This document shows, one piece after another, positions 20,266-29,407 of a stretch of 35,249 nucleotides of DNA (positions within the stretch are counted from its first letter, which is position 1; every line of letters starts with the position of its first letter). Source of the DNA: JAHFIW01 sp035495855 (GTDB taxonomy: Bacteria; Patescibacteriota; Patescibacteriia; SG8-24); NCBI GenBank assembly GCA_035495855.1, contig DATJFD010000049.1, positions 1-35,249 of the forward strand, written 5' to 3'. A model generated the notes under the pieces. It ran no database searches. It was given only the letters and a program-made list of their open reading frames with translations, and was not told the DNA's origin. Made by a program: the position numbers and the translations under genes.

Positions 20266-20294
20266 TTGCCCGGCACTCCTCGCCGCCGTATACT
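20266..20294 (+). promoter_or_regulatory. Leaderless promoter of the P-type ATPase gene
   Basis: TTGCCC, 17-nt spacer, TATACT (20289-20294). The predicted start at about 20301 is 2 nt before the ATG at 20303. No Shine-Dalgarno. Confidence 0.55.
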
Positions 20295-20302
20295 TTTCGC
20301 GT

Positions 20303-22663
20303 ATGCATTCGACGTATCAAGGATTGTCGCAGGCCGAAGCTGAAGACCGGCTTCGTCGGCACGGCCCGAACGAGATCGTCGCCGGGAACGATCCGGCATG
20401 GAAGAGGTTCGCGAAATGGACGCTCACCCCGATCACGTTCATGCTGCTCGCCGCGTCGGCATTATCGTTCTTCCTCGGGAAAGACTTTGACGGCGGTTTC
20501 ATCCTGGCCCTGCTCGCACTGAACGTCGGCCTCGGCGCCTGGCAGGAACACAAGGCGGACTCGGCGATCGAGGAGCTCAACCAGAAACTGCGCGTTGAGA
20601 CAAGGGTCTTCCGTGACGGGGTTTGGCGTCGGATCGATTCTCGGGAACTCGTGCCTGGGGACGTGTTCGAGGTCGCGGGAGGCGAGATCGTGACGGCCGA
20701 CGGGTCGATCATTGAGGCCAAGAACGCGACGTTCAACGAGTCGGCGCTCACCGGCGAGTCCGTCCATAAGGAGAAGGTCGCGGGCGACAAGATCTTTTCG
20801 GGCTCGTTCGTCACGACGGGACTTGCCCGCGTCAGGGCGACGGCGACGGGCAAGGAAAGTTACTTCGGCAGGGTCCTTTTTTCCGTGGACCGCACGCAGA
20901 AGCGCAGCATCCTCGAACAGGACGTGCTGCGCATCACGCGGTTCCTCACGGTGATCGCGCTCGGCGCCGCGTTGGTCCTGACGGCGCTGTTCGCGTACGT
21001 CCGCGCGCCTCTTGCGGAGATCGCGACGCTCGACTTGAGCCTGCTCATCGCCGGCATCCCCATCAGCCTGCCGACCGTCATGATCCTTATCATCGAGTTC
21101 GGCGTGGTCACCTTGTCGAAGAAGGGCGTCGTCGTCAGGCGCATCTCGGCCCTTGAGGACCTGGCCAACGTCAACCTTCTGCTGACCGATAAGACAGGCA
21201 CGATGACGAAGGGGGAGATCGAGGTATACGGCGTGAATTCTTACGGCGACGTCGACGAGAGGGAGGTGCTCAGGTACGCGGCGGCGAGCGCGGCCGGCGA
21301 CGGCCATGGCGCCATCGATCAGGCCATCGCCAAGCGGGTCAATGCGGACGCCATCGCCCTGCCCCGCGTCGATGATTTCATCCCCGCCGATCCCGAACGC
21401 AAGCGTTCGACGGCGTTCTTCGTCGACTCGGGCGTACGCACGACCGTAGCCGTCGGCGCGCCGCAGATCGTCGCCGGCCTTTGCGGACCGATGACCGGCG
21501 AGGTCGAAGGGTTCGCGGGCGACGTCAGGGAGTTCGCCGCGAAGGGGTATCGCACGGTGGCCGTCGCCGTTCGTCGCGGTGCATGGGAGGAGAAAGGGAT
21601 GACGCTCGTCGGCGTTCTGGCCCTCTCGGACGCGCTGCGCGAGGACGCCGCGGAGACCGTCAAGTTCATGCGCGACAAGGGCATCGCCGTGAAGCTCATC
21701 ACGGGGGACAATGCAGCCATCAGCGCGGAGATAGCTCGCCAGCTCGCGTTGAGCGGCGACAAGGTGGTGATCTCGCGCGAGTATTCCGCGGACGGTTGGG
21801 ACTCGCTCGACAAGAACGCGCTCGACCGCGTGTCCGCGTTCTCGGAAATTTTGCCGCATGAGAAACGGGCCATCGTGCGTCAGGCGCGGAAATATTACGT
21901 CGTCGCGGCGGCGGGCGACGGAGTCAACGACCTTCCCTCGCTCAGGGAGGCCAACGTCGGCATTGCCGTCCGGAGCGCCGTCGACGCGCTCAGGGCTTCT
22001 GCCGACATCGTGCTGCTGACCGACGGGATATCGGTCATCAAGGACGCCATCATCGAGAGTCGGAGGATCTTCGCGCGCATCTACTCATATTCCATCTATC
22101 GGATCTCAGAGAGCTTCCGTTTGATCGCCACGATACTCTTCCTTGGGTTCGCCACGGGCACCTATCCGCTCACGCCGATCCAGATCATCCTGCTGGCGCT
22201 CTTGAACGACGTGCCGATCGTTTCCCTGGCCTTCGACAAGGTGAAGGCGACCGGACGCCCGTCGAGGATCCGCGTCAACGAACGTTTCCTGCTCAGCACG
22301 CTGTATGGCACCGTGGGGCTGGTCAACAGCATCGTGTTCTTCTTCCTCTTGAGGGCGGCCGGCATCGATGCATCCGCGATCCAGACGGCGTTCTTCCTGA
22401 AACTGACCGTTTCCGGCCATATGCTCATTTATGTCGCGCATACGAAGGAGCGATGGTGGAGGTACTTGCCGAGCAAGGAGGTCATTGCGGCGACGACGGT
22501 CACGCAGCTGGTCGCGACGGTCCTCGCGCTGACCGGCTTCCTCATGCCGTCGCGCCTGTCGCCGGTCCTCGTCATCATCATATGGGGTTGGGCTTTTTCA
22601 TGGATGCAGGTCAGTGAAGCCATGAAAAAATTCAGGAAGACGCTGCGCGCGCGGGAGGGCTAG
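20303..22663 (+). CDS. P3A-type plasma-membrane H+-ATPase-like P-type ATPase
   Basis: 786 residues. The N-terminal cation-ATPase motif (GLSQAEAEDRLRRHGPNEI) comes first, then actuator LTGES, the membrane signature AGIPISLP, phosphorylated Asp296 in DKTGT, and hinge GDGVND (538-543). About ten membrane segments can be counted. PISLP with VVRRISALEDLA before DKTGT matches plant, fungal, archaeal and bacterial P3A proton pumps better than Ca2+ (PEGLP) or heavy-metal (CPC) types. The length fits prokaryotic P3A pumps, which lack the long regulatory tail. Expected role: ATP-driven proton export for pH or potential control. Third codon positions look less strictly G/C than in nearby genes, a possible sign of transfer. 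Confidence 0.9.
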   Translation: MHSTYQGLSQAEAEDRLRRHGPNEIVAGNDPAWKRFAKWTLTPITFMLLAASALSFFLGKDFDGGFILALLALNVGLGAWQEHKADSAIEELNQKLRVETRVFRDGVWRRIDSRELVPGDVFEVAGGEIVTADGSIIEAKNATFNESALTGESVHKEKVAGDKIFSGSFVTTGLARVRATATGKESYFGRVLFSVDRTQKRSILEQDVLRITRFLTVIALGAALVLTALFAYVRAPLAEIATLDLSLLIAGIPISLPTVMILIIEFGVVTLSKKGVVVRRISALEDLANVNLLLTDKTGTMTKGEIEVYGVNSYGDVDEREVLRYAAASAAGDGHGAIDQAIAKRVNADAIALPRVDDFIPADPERKRSTAFFVDSGVRTTVAVGAPQIVAGLCGPMTGEVEGFAGDVREFAAKGYRTVAVAVRRGAWEEKGMTLVGVLALSDALREDAAETVKFMRDKGIAVKLITGDNAAISAEIARQLALSGDKVVISREYSADGWDSLDKNALDRVSAFSEILPHEKRAIVRQARKYYVVAAAGDGVNDLPSLREANVGIAVRSAVDALRASADIVLLTDGISVIKDAIIESRRIFARIYSYSIYRISESFRLIATILFLGFATGTYPLTPIQIILLALLNDVPIVSLAFDKVKATGRPSRIRVNERFLLSTLYGTVGLVNSIVFFFLLRAAGIDASAIQTAFFLKLTVSGHMLIYVAHTKERWWRYLPSKEVIAATTVTQLVATVLALTGFLMPSRLSPVLVIIIWGWAFSWMQVSEAMKKFRKTLRAREG

Positions 22664-22792
22664 CGCCGGGGGAAGGTCCGCGCGCAGGAACCCCCCCGAA
22701 CGCCGGCGCATCCATCCGCTCATCCGCGACAACGACCGCGGTCATCTAGACAGGGCCGGCCATGGCCGATCGGCATTATTGCAAAAAAATTC

Positions 22793-22811
22793 CTTACAAT
22801 TGTGGTAAGAT
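22793..22811 (+). promoter_or_regulatory. Leaderless extended -10 promoter with overlapping inverted repeat
   Basis: TGGTAAGAT is an extended -10 (TAAGAT at 22806-22811). Six bases then the ATG at 22818, so the predicted start is the A of the ATG. CTTAC (22793-22797) and GTAAG (22805-22809) form an inverted repeat with 7-nt spacing that overlaps the -10, an operator-like position. The rest of the 22664-22792 gap has only GC palindromes around GGCCATGGCC. Confidence 0.5.
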
Positions 22812-22817
22812 CGGCCC

Positions 22818-24494
22818 ATGCGCCGGACAACGGCTGGAGCGATGAATCACCTCAACACGTCCATGGACCTGCGGTCGGAGATCAAGGAATTCTTCAAAGG
22901 GGACGTCGAGGACGACGCGCACGCGCGCGGCGAGTCGAGCCACGATGCCAGCATCTTCGAGGTCCGTCCTTCGCTTATCGTGCACCCAAAGGACGTCGAT
23001 GACGTGAAGGGACTGGTCCGCTACCTTTCGGGCAAGACAGGCTCCGGCATGTCCGTGACGGCCCGATCAGCGGGAACCGACATGAGCGGCGGCACTCTGA
23101 CCGAGTCGGTCGTTATGGAGTTCACGCGTTACTTCGGTCATCTGAAGGAGATCGGCGACGGATACGCGATCACGGAACCGGGCGTGTACTATCGCGATTT
23201 CGAGAAGGAAACCCTGTCGCGCGGCTGGCTGCTGCCGACGTATCCCGCCTCTCGGGAGATCTGCACCGTCGGAGGCATGGCCGCGAACAATTCCGGCGGA
23301 GAGAAATCCCTGCGGTACGGAAAGACGGAGGACTTCGTGCGTCGGCTCAAGGTCGTGCTATGCGACGGGAAGGAGCATGTCCTCGAACCGCTTTCGAAGG
23401 AACAGCTCGACGGAAAGATGGCGCAGGCGACCTTCGAGGGTGAACTGTACCGCCGCGTTTTCCGATTGGTCGCTGATAACCGCGATCTCATCATGAAGGC
23501 GAAGCCGGACGTCTCGAAGAACTCCGCCGGCTACTATCTGTGGAACGTCTGGGACGGAAGGACCTTCGACCTGACCAGGCTTTTCGTCGGTTCCCAGGGC
23601 ACGCTCGGCCTCATCACGGAGATCACGTTCCGCCTGATCAGGCCCGCAAGCCATTCGAAACTGGTCGCCATCTTCCTCAAGGACATGGAACCGCTGCCGG
23701 CGCTCGTCGAAACGGTCCTGCGGCATCGCCCGGAGAGCTTCGAATCCTACGACGACTACACCCTCAAGTTCGCCATGCGCTATTCCCGGGACATCATGGC
23801 CGCGATGGGCGCGAAGAGCGCGTTCTCCCTCTTTCGGCGGTTCCTGCCCGAGATCGGCATGATCCTGACGCGAGGGTTCCCGAAACTGGTCATGCTCGCG
23901 GAGTTCACCGGCATGACGGAAGAGGAGGTCGACGCCAAGATCGCGGCGGCGATGAAGGACTTGGCGCGTTTCCGCCTGCCCGTGCGGGTGACCAGGACGG
24001 AGGAAGAAGCGAAGAAATACTGGGTCATCCGCCGCGAAAGCTTCAACCTGCTCCGCAAGCATTTCAAGAAGAAGAAAGCCGCCCCGTTCGTCGACGATCT
24101 TTGCGTCAAACCGGCGGTATTGTCGGAGTTCCTGCCGAAGCTGTACGCCGTGCTCGGCGGATACGGCCTGACGCTCACGGTCGTCGGCCACGTCGGCGAC
24201 GGCAATTTCCACATCATCCCGCTCATGGACCTGTCGCGCCCCGGCGCGAAGGACGTCATCAGGGAAATTTCCAGTCGGGTATATTCGCTGGTGTTCCAGT
24301 ACGGAGGAACGACGACCGGCGAACACAATGACGGGCTGGTCCGCAGCCCGTACCTGAGGGAGATGTACGGTGACGAGGTCTACGGCCTTTTTGAGGAAGT
24401 GAAGAGGATCTTCGATCCCGACGGCATCTTCAACCCGGGCAAGAAGGTCGGTTCGGACCTCGAGTACGCCCTGGCGCACCTGAAAAAGGACTGA
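22818..24494 (+). CDS. FAD-linked oxidase, glycolate/D-lactate dehydrogenase (GlcD)-like
   Basis: 558 residues. The PCMH-type FAD domain has ARSAGTDMSGGTL and PASREICTVGGMAANNSGGE; the C-terminal FAD-oxidase domain has VGHVGDGNFHIIPLMD and GTTTGEHNDGLVRSPYL. These mark the GlcD/Dld family that oxidises D-2-hydroxy acids such as D-lactate or glycolate. The Cys-rich iron-sulfur domain fused in some relatives is absent, and no GlcE/GlcF gene adjoins, so the electron acceptor is unknown. Glycolate oxidation would yield glyoxylate for the malate synthase encoded 3 kb away; this is inference. The first ATG is used because of the promoter position; a second Met lies at residue 9. Confidence 0.87.
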   Translation: MRRTTAGAMNHLNTSMDLRSEIKEFFKGDVEDDAHARGESSHDASIFEVRPSLIVHPKDVDDVKGLVRYLSGKTGSGMSVTARSAGTDMSGGTLTESVVMEFTRYFGHLKEIGDGYAITEPGVYYRDFEKETLSRGWLLPTYPASREICTVGGMAANNSGGEKSLRYGKTEDFVRRLKVVLCDGKEHVLEPLSKEQLDGKMAQATFEGELYRRVFRLVADNRDLIMKAKPDVSKNSAGYYLWNVWDGRTFDLTRLFVGSQGTLGLITEITFRLIRPASHSKLVAIFLKDMEPLPALVETVLRHRPESFESYDDYTLKFAMRYSRDIMAAMGAKSAFSLFRRFLPEIGMILTRGFPKLVMLAEFTGMTEEEVDAKIAAAMKDLARFRLPVRVTRTEEEAKKYWVIRRESFNLLRKHFKKKKAAPFVDDLCVKPAVLSEFLPKLYAVLGGYGLTLTVVGHVGDGNFHIIPLMDLSRPGAKDVIREISSRVYSLVFQYGGTTTGEHNDGLVRSPYLREMYGDEVYGLFEEVKRIFDPDGIFNPGKKVGSDLEYALAHLKKD

Positions 24495-24544
24495 GGCACG
24501 GCTGGCACCGGAACGGATCGCGACGCGTCGCCGTGCGATAGCAC

Positions 24545-27166
24545 ATGCCTATGGAAACCAAGCTCATCTATGCCTTCCCAGGCGACGACGAGGCGCCGCT
24601 TTCCATGGTCGGCGGCAAGGGAGCGTCGCTCATCATCGGAGCGCGAGGAGGACTACCCGTGCCGGCGGGTTTCATTTTGTCCGTCGAATTCTTCGCGGAA
24701 TGGATGGCGCGTCTGAAAGGAACCGCGGCATGGCGCGCTTTCTTGCAAGCCCCGAAGGACGGCCTCAAGCAAGCATGCGACGCCCTGAAAACGGAAGCTC
24801 AGCGATCCTCTTTCACGGACGAGCAACGGAAAGCGCTCTCCGAAAGCGTGTCGCGCCTCGGGTCCGAAGGGCTGTTCGCTGTCCGATCCTCGTCGCCGGA
24901 AGAGGACCTCGAAGGCTCTTCGTTCGCGGGGGGCTATGAGACCGTGCTCGGCACTACTGCGGGTACGATCGAGGAGGCGGTAAAAAAAGCGTTCGTGTCC
25001 TGCCTCGATCACCGCGTCGCGGTCTACAAGCAGGAACATGGCTTCGACCCGGCCGACCCGAAGATCGCGGTCATCGTGCAGCGGCAGGTCGCGAGCGACG
25101 TCGCGGGGGTCGGATTTTCCCTGAACCCGGTCACCAACTCCTATGATGAGGCGGTGATCAATGCCAACTGGGGCCTCGGAGAAACGGTCGTCGGGGGAAC
25201 GGCGACGCCGGACACCTATGTCGTCGACAAGGTTTCGCTCAGGCTGAAGAACAAGGCATGCGGGTCGAAGGAGACGTCGGTCTGGCTCGCGCCGACGGGC
25301 GGCACGATGGAACGGCCGAGCGACCGGCGCGCGCAATTCGCGCTGTCCGACGAACAGGCCGTCGAACTCGCGAGACTCGTCATGCGCGTCGAGAAGGAAT
25401 ACGGGCGGCCCATGGACGTCGAATGGGCGTACGCGGAAGGGAAGCTCTTCCTGCTGCAGGCCCGCCCGATCACGGCGTTCGTTTCGCTGCCGCCGAGCAT
25501 GATCACGGCACCCGGGGAAAAGAAGCGGCTCTATTTCGACGTGACGACGAGCGTCGAGGCGCTCTCCCGGCCGCTCTCGGTGGCCGGGACGTCGCTCTTC
25601 GTCGTGCTCATGGGGAATGTGGGCAGGATGCTCTTCCTCCGCGACATTACGAGGGACGCAGGCACGACCATCCCGTACATCGCGCCAGGGCGGATGTACG
25701 TCAATGTTTCGAATCTCTTCCGGCTAGTGAAAAAGGAAAGGGCGTTGGGTTTCCTGGGCATCCTTGATTCGCTGGCTGCGCGGACGGTCCGCGCCGCGGA
25801 CGAACGGGAATATCGTTCCAGCGTGAACATCCTGAAGCTCTTGCCGGTCGGTATCCTGGCAAAAGCGCCGCGTGTCGCCTTCCTCGTGGCGGGAGCACGA
25901 TGGATGCCGGAACGGACGCATCGCGAATGCCAGAAGAAGCTGCGCGCGTTCGAGCAGAGGGCGCGCGCGCTGCAAAAGGAGGCGGCGTCGTGCGCGGCGC
26001 TCGCGGACGCGCTGATCGGCGCGGTGCTGCGTGACGTCGTGCTGAACCAGGTCCCGCTCGCCATCGCCGGCCTGGCCGCCTTCGGGAAAATGAAGAAGCT
26101 CGCGGGAAAGGACCTGGCGGACAAGTTCGGCCCGCTCGAGACGGCGCTGCCGAACAACATGACGACCGAAATGGGACTGGCCCTGTATGACGTCTCCGAA
26201 ACGCTGCCGAAGGGCCTTGACGCCGCGGCGGTCAAAGCGGGCATCAGGAACGGCACGCTGCCGCCGCGGTGCATGGCGGCATGGAAAACGTTCATCGGGC
26301 GCTATGGACACCGGGGTCCGGGCGAGATCGACGTCGCCGCGCCCCGCTACCGCGACGAACCCGAATTGCTCATCGACACGCTGCTCTCCATGCAGGCGCG
26401 TGCGGGGGACGGCAGCGTACGGGAAAAGTTCGCGCGCAACCGGGAAGAGCGCCGCAGGGCTTATGCCGACGTTCTGGGCGAGGTCCAAAAGGCGGATCCC
26501 GCGAAGGCGAGGCGTTTCCGCGGGTTGTTCAGGACCTTTGAGACCTTCGCGGGCTACCGCGAAACGCACAAGTTCTACCTCGTGTTCGCGGTCGATCTCG
26601 TACGGCAACGCATGCTGGAGCACGGCCGGGCACTGCACGAGGCGGGCCGTCTGAAGAATGCGGAACAGGTCTTCGACCTGACGCTCCAAGAGGTCGATGC
26701 CGCGATGAATGACCTCTCGCTCGACCTCGCCGCGCTCGCGAAAAAGAACAGGAAACCCATCGATCGCATCCGCCGGATGCCGACCGTCATCGATTCCAGG
26801 GGCCTCATCCTTCGTCCCCCGACCCCGCCCGCGCGAGAAGGCGAGGCCCGCGGCACGCCGATATCGCCGGGCGTAGTGCGCGGACGCGTCAAGACGCTGC
26901 ATTCGCCGGGCGAGAAACCGTTTCTGCGAGGAGAGATCCTGGTCGCCCGGGCCACCGATCCGGGCTGGACGCCCCTCTTCGCCAGCGCGGCGGCCGTCGT
27001 GCTGGAAGTGGGCGGCATGCTGCAACACGGCGCGCTCGTCGCTCGGGAATATGGCTTGCCGTGCGTGGCGGGCGTGGAGAACGCCACAGGCATGTGGAAG
27101 GACGGGACGCTGGTCGAAGTGGATGGCGCTGCCGGGGTCGTTCGGACAGTACAAGAAAAGGAATAG
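24545..27166 (+). CDS. Rifampicin phosphotransferase-like dikinase (PPDK_N + His domain)
   Basis: 873 residues. The N-terminal ATP-binding domain of the PEP synthase/PPDK type has VGGKGASL, VRSSSPEEDLEGSSFAG and MDVEWAYAEGKLFLLQARP. A helical middle of about 450 residues follows. The C-terminal swivelling domain carries the phosphohistidine His828 in GGMLQHGALVAREYGLPCV. PEP synthase and PPDK end in a PEP-binding TIM barrel, which is absent here. This order and length, and the His position, match rifampicin phosphotransferase (about 867 residues, His825). It may inactivate a rifamycin-like compound or act on another hydroxyl substrate; the middle domain sets specificity and cannot be judged by eye. 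It lies 50 nt after the GlcD-like gene. Start: the first of two close ATGs, no Shine-Dalgarno. Confidence 0.83.
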   Translation: MPMETKLIYAFPGDDEAPLSMVGGKGASLIIGARGGLPVPAGFILSVEFFAEWMARLKGTAAWRAFLQAPKDGLKQACDALKTEAQRSSFTDEQRKALSESVSRLGSEGLFAVRSSSPEEDLEGSSFAGGYETVLGTTAGTIEEAVKKAFVSCLDHRVAVYKQEHGFDPADPKIAVIVQRQVASDVAGVGFSLNPVTNSYDEAVINANWGLGETVVGGTATPDTYVVDKVSLRLKNKACGSKETSVWLAPTGGTMERPSDRRAQFALSDEQAVELARLVMRVEKEYGRPMDVEWAYAEGKLFLLQARPITAFVSLPPSMITAPGEKKRLYFDVTTSVEALSRPLSVAGTSLFVVLMGNVGRMLFLRDITRDAGTTIPYIAPGRMYVNVSNLFRLVKKERALGFLGILDSLAARTVRAADEREYRSSVNILKLLPVGILAKAPRVAFLVAGARWMPERTHRECQKKLRAFEQRARALQKEAASCAALADALIGAVLRDVVLNQVPLAIAGLAAFGKMKKLAGKDLADKFGPLETALPNNMTTEMGLALYDVSETLPKGLDAAAVKAGIRNGTLPPRCMAAWKTFIGRYGHRGPGEIDVAAPRYRDEPELLIDTLLSMQARAGDGSVREKFARNREERRRAYADVLGEVQKADPAKARRFRGLFRTFETFAGYRETHKFYLVFAVDLVRQRMLEHGRALHEAGRLKNAEQVFDLTLQEVDAAMNDLSLDLAALAKKNRKPIDRIRRMPTVIDSRGLILRPPTPPAREGEARGTPISPGVVRGRVKTLHSPGEKPFLRGEILVARATDPGWTPLFASAAAVVLEVGGMLQHGALVAREYGLPCVAGVENATGMWKDGTLVEVDGAAGVVRTVQEKE

Positions 27167-27281
27167 GACGCCGGGCATTGCCGCACGCTCACCTCTGACC
27201 TTTAGAGCTCTGGGCTCCCGGTCCTTGACCGTCCCTCGCGTAAAAGGTGAGCTATCGGCGAGTCCTTTGAAGGAGGGCGCA

Positions 27282-27674
27282 ATGTCCAACAAGGTCATCG
27301 TCATGCATGCGGGGCAGAAGGTCTGCTTCGCCGCCAAGGGCCGCCGCGCCGAACACGTGCTTTATGCGCGATGCGACGGCGAGCGCATCCGCTTCACCAC
27401 CAAGGGCAAGCCGCTCGCCCGCATCGCGGGCAAGGGCATGGCCGCGAGGGTGGCGGAGCCGGTGCCGGACGGACGGCGCGACACCTTCGTGCTCGAAGAG
27501 CTCGCGGACGGCGATACCGTCCAGCTCACCACGCCGCGGGAGGACCAGCGCACCTGCGTCTACCTCGAGGCGATCCGCGGCCGCATCCATCTCGTCGGCG
27601 GCGCGTCGCTCATCGAGCGCATCGAGGGCGAAGGGCTGCGACGGTACGTCGAGGACGAGCCGGAAGAAGAGTGA
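27282..27674 (+). CDS. Small soluble hypothetical protein
   Basis: 130 residues, basic overall with an acidic tail (EDEPEEE). It looks like a compact beta-rich protein (repeated short strands, no membrane segment). Shine-Dalgarno AAGGAGG is 6 nt before the ATG at 27282. The 115-nt gap upstream contains an inverted pair GCTCACCT (27187-27194) and AGGTGAGC (27246-27253), and a degenerate run of CTC-containing words. I recognise no family. A terminator follows. Confidence 0.68.
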   Translation: MSNKVIVMHAGQKVCFAAKGRRAEHVLYARCDGERIRFTTKGKPLARIAGKGMAARVAEPVPDGRRDTFVLEELADGDTVQLTTPREDQRTCVYLEAIRGRIHLVGGASLIERIEGEGLRRYVEDEPEEE

Positions 27675-27684
27675 CGTTCGAAGG

Positions 27685-27705
27685 GCCCGCTACGGGCTCT
27701 TTTTT
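27685..27705 (+). terminator. Intrinsic terminator after the small hypothetical gene
   Basis: GCCCG, loop CTA, CGGGC, then TC and TTTTTT. Confidence 0.85.
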
Positions 27706-27710
27706 GAAAA

Positions 27711-27752
27711 AAAGATGACGACGGACATCTTTCATCTTTCGTCCGTCATCAT
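27711..27752. repeat. Probable degenerate heptanucleotide array G
   Basis: It lies between two terminators of convergent genes. Units read AAAGATG, ACGACGG, ACATCTT, TCATCTT, TCGTCCG, TCATCAT. The outer parts are inverted (GATGACG-ACGGA against TCCGTCATC). The phase is less clean than in arrays A-F. Confidence 0.45.
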
Positions 27753-27753
27753 T

Positions 27754-27780
27754 AAAAAAATCCCCGACCAAAGGCCGGGG
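27754..27780 (-). terminator. Intrinsic terminator of the malate synthase gene
   Basis: Minus strand: CCCCG and GCC pair with GGT and CGGGG around TTT, with one G-U wobble, then A and TTTTTTT. Confidence 0.9.
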
Positions 27781-27786
27781 AAAACG

Positions 27787-29349
27787 TCACGTCGGGTCGA
27801 AGCAGCCGTCCTCGATCATCGCGAGGCTGATGGCGGCCGCTTCCTCGTAACGACGCGCGTCGACGGACTCGGGTCCGTACGGCAGCGCGGCGACGAGCTT
27901 AGAGGTCTCCTCCTTATAGAGGCGGCGGATGAGGTCCGGAGAATGGACGACGATCGCGCCGGCCTCTTCGACCTCGATGCCGTGGCGGAGCCGCTGCGCG
28001 ACCATGAGCCGGTAGATCCGGTCGGTCGCCAGGTCCTCCATGTAGCCGTCGAGCAGCGAGGCGCCGCGACCGGAGAGCACGCCGTGGCGGTAGCGGATGG
28101 TCGTCCGCACCGCGGCGCGCGTGCCGTCGAGCGTGGTCTTGCCGACGCCGGCCGGCAGCGGACGAAGGTCCGGCTGGCCGGTGAGCCCGGCGACGCGGTA
28201 GCCGAGCTGGTTGGGCTCGGGGAACGCGCCGACCGCGATGGCGTTCTGGTCGGGATGCCCCGTCCAGGCGCCGTCGAAGCCGCAGGCGGCCTCGTTCTTC
28301 TTGTCCTTCTCGAGCACCGCGAGCGCGCGCTCGTTGAGCGCGGGGTCGACCCGGCTGGGGTACAGCGCGGTCATGCCGCCGACGGCGAAGATGCCGCGCT
28401 TGTGGCAGGTGTCGACGAGCAGCGCGCGCAGGTTCTGGAAGAACGGGACGTCGTGCGGGATCGTGTTGCGGTCCGGCAGCACCCATTCGGGATGCGCGAG
28501 CGTGAAGTGGATGAGGCTCGCCATATAGTCCCAGCGGCCGAGGTTCAGGCCGATGAGGTGGTCCTTCAGGAGGTAGATGAACTCCTCCATCTGGTAGGCG
28601 AACGGATGCGCCTCGACGAGCGCCATGCATTTGATCCAGTCCGCCGGCATCCCCTTGGCGGCCGCGAGCTCCTTGAGCAAGCGGCCCCACCAGATCGCCT
28701 CCACGGCGTGTTCGGTCTTGGGGATGTAGAGGCAGAGCGGATGCTTGAGCTTGGCGGGATCGATGCTGTACGCGAGCAGCGCGGCGTCGAAGAGCGACGC
28801 GGAGCACGGGCCGTCGAAGACGCCGTGCTGGCGCATGTGCATGCCGCGCACGCGGGTGAAGGTGATCGTGGCGTTCGGCTTGATGCCGACCGTCTCGCCC
28901 TTCTTGCCGACGTACGACAGCTCGCCATGGAGCGCCTTGACCGCGTTCTCGACGCCGAGCCTGGTGTGCGCCCAGCCGTTGGCCATCGAGTCCTCGAGGT
29001 CGAGCATCACGCCGGGGGCGCCCGAGTTGAGCATCTTCACGCACAGCTCGGCGTCGTCGGCGGGCCCGGTCATCTGGTTCCTCTGGTCGGTGATCCAGCC
29101 GGGAAGATCGGCCTTCCAGTCGTCGTCGGCCATGCGGTCGACGATCATCGCGAGCGGCTTGCGACCGGGAAGCTGTCCGTCGACGACGGCGCGCGAGAGC
29201 GTCGAAGCGCGGACGGAAGCCAGCACCTCCTGGTCCGGCGTGTACCGCTCGTGGAGCGGGCGCAGGAATTCGAGGAAGCCGGCGGGAAGCTCGGCGGGGT
29301 CGCAGTCGTTCCTGGGGAACAGCGATCGGTTCGTATCGTCGTTGGACAT
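27787..29349 (-). CDS. aceB: Malate synthase, A type
   Basis: 520 residues, as for malate synthase A (about 530) and unlike the longer G isoform (about 720). It condenses glyoxylate with acetyl-CoA to malate. Visible motifs: VMLDLEDS (114-121), catalytic Arg region FTRVRGMH (164-171), the Mg-binding acid stretch, GFDGAWTGHPDQN, and the catalytic YMEDLAT that corresponds to YLEDAAT in the family. The start at 29349 is chosen for a GGAGG 8 nt upstream; an in-frame ATG at 29364 overlaps that Shine-Dalgarno. A minus-strand promoter candidate is at 29408-29437. The isocitrate lyase gene lies 542 nt upstream on the same strand, separated by another gene and terminators. Confidence 0.93.
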   Translation of the reverse strand: MSNDDTNRSLFPRNDCDPAELPAGFLEFLRPLHERYTPDQEVLASVRASTLSRAVVDGQLPGRKPLAMIVDRMADDDWKADLPGWITDQRNQMTGPADDAELCVKMLNSGAPGVMLDLEDSMANGWAHTRLGVENAVKALHGELSYVGKKGETVGIKPNATITFTRVRGMHMRQHGVFDGPCSASLFDAALLAYSIDPAKLKHPLCLYIPKTEHAVEAIWWGRLLKELAAAKGMPADWIKCMALVEAHPFAYQMEEFIYLLKDHLIGLNLGRWDYMASLIHFTLAHPEWVLPDRNTIPHDVPFFQNLRALLVDTCHKRGIFAVGGMTALYPSRVDPALNERALAVLEKDKKNEAACGFDGAWTGHPDQNAIAVGAFPEPNQLGYRVAGLTGQPDLRPLPAGVGKTTLDGTRAAVRTTIRYRHGVLSGRGASLLDGYMEDLATDRIYRLMVAQRLRHGIEVEEAGAIVVHSPDLIRRLYKEETSKLVAALPYGPESVDARRYEEAAAISLAMIEDGCFDPT

Positions 29350-29407
29350 CGTTCGGACCTCCATTGTCAGTGAACTTGATCGAACGGGGTTGGGGTTCGA
29401 CCGCCGT

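Noticed and set aside
20153..20399. Minus-strand frames upstream of the P-type ATPase, and a plus frame 20143-20343
   Set aside because: They overlap the ATPase promoter and start, have no ribosome site and no recognisable domain; possibly remnants but not supportable.
24545..27166. PEP synthase or pyruvate phosphate dikinase
   Set aside because: The C-terminal PEP-binding barrel is absent; the His domain is at the extreme C-terminus as in rifampicin phosphotransferase.
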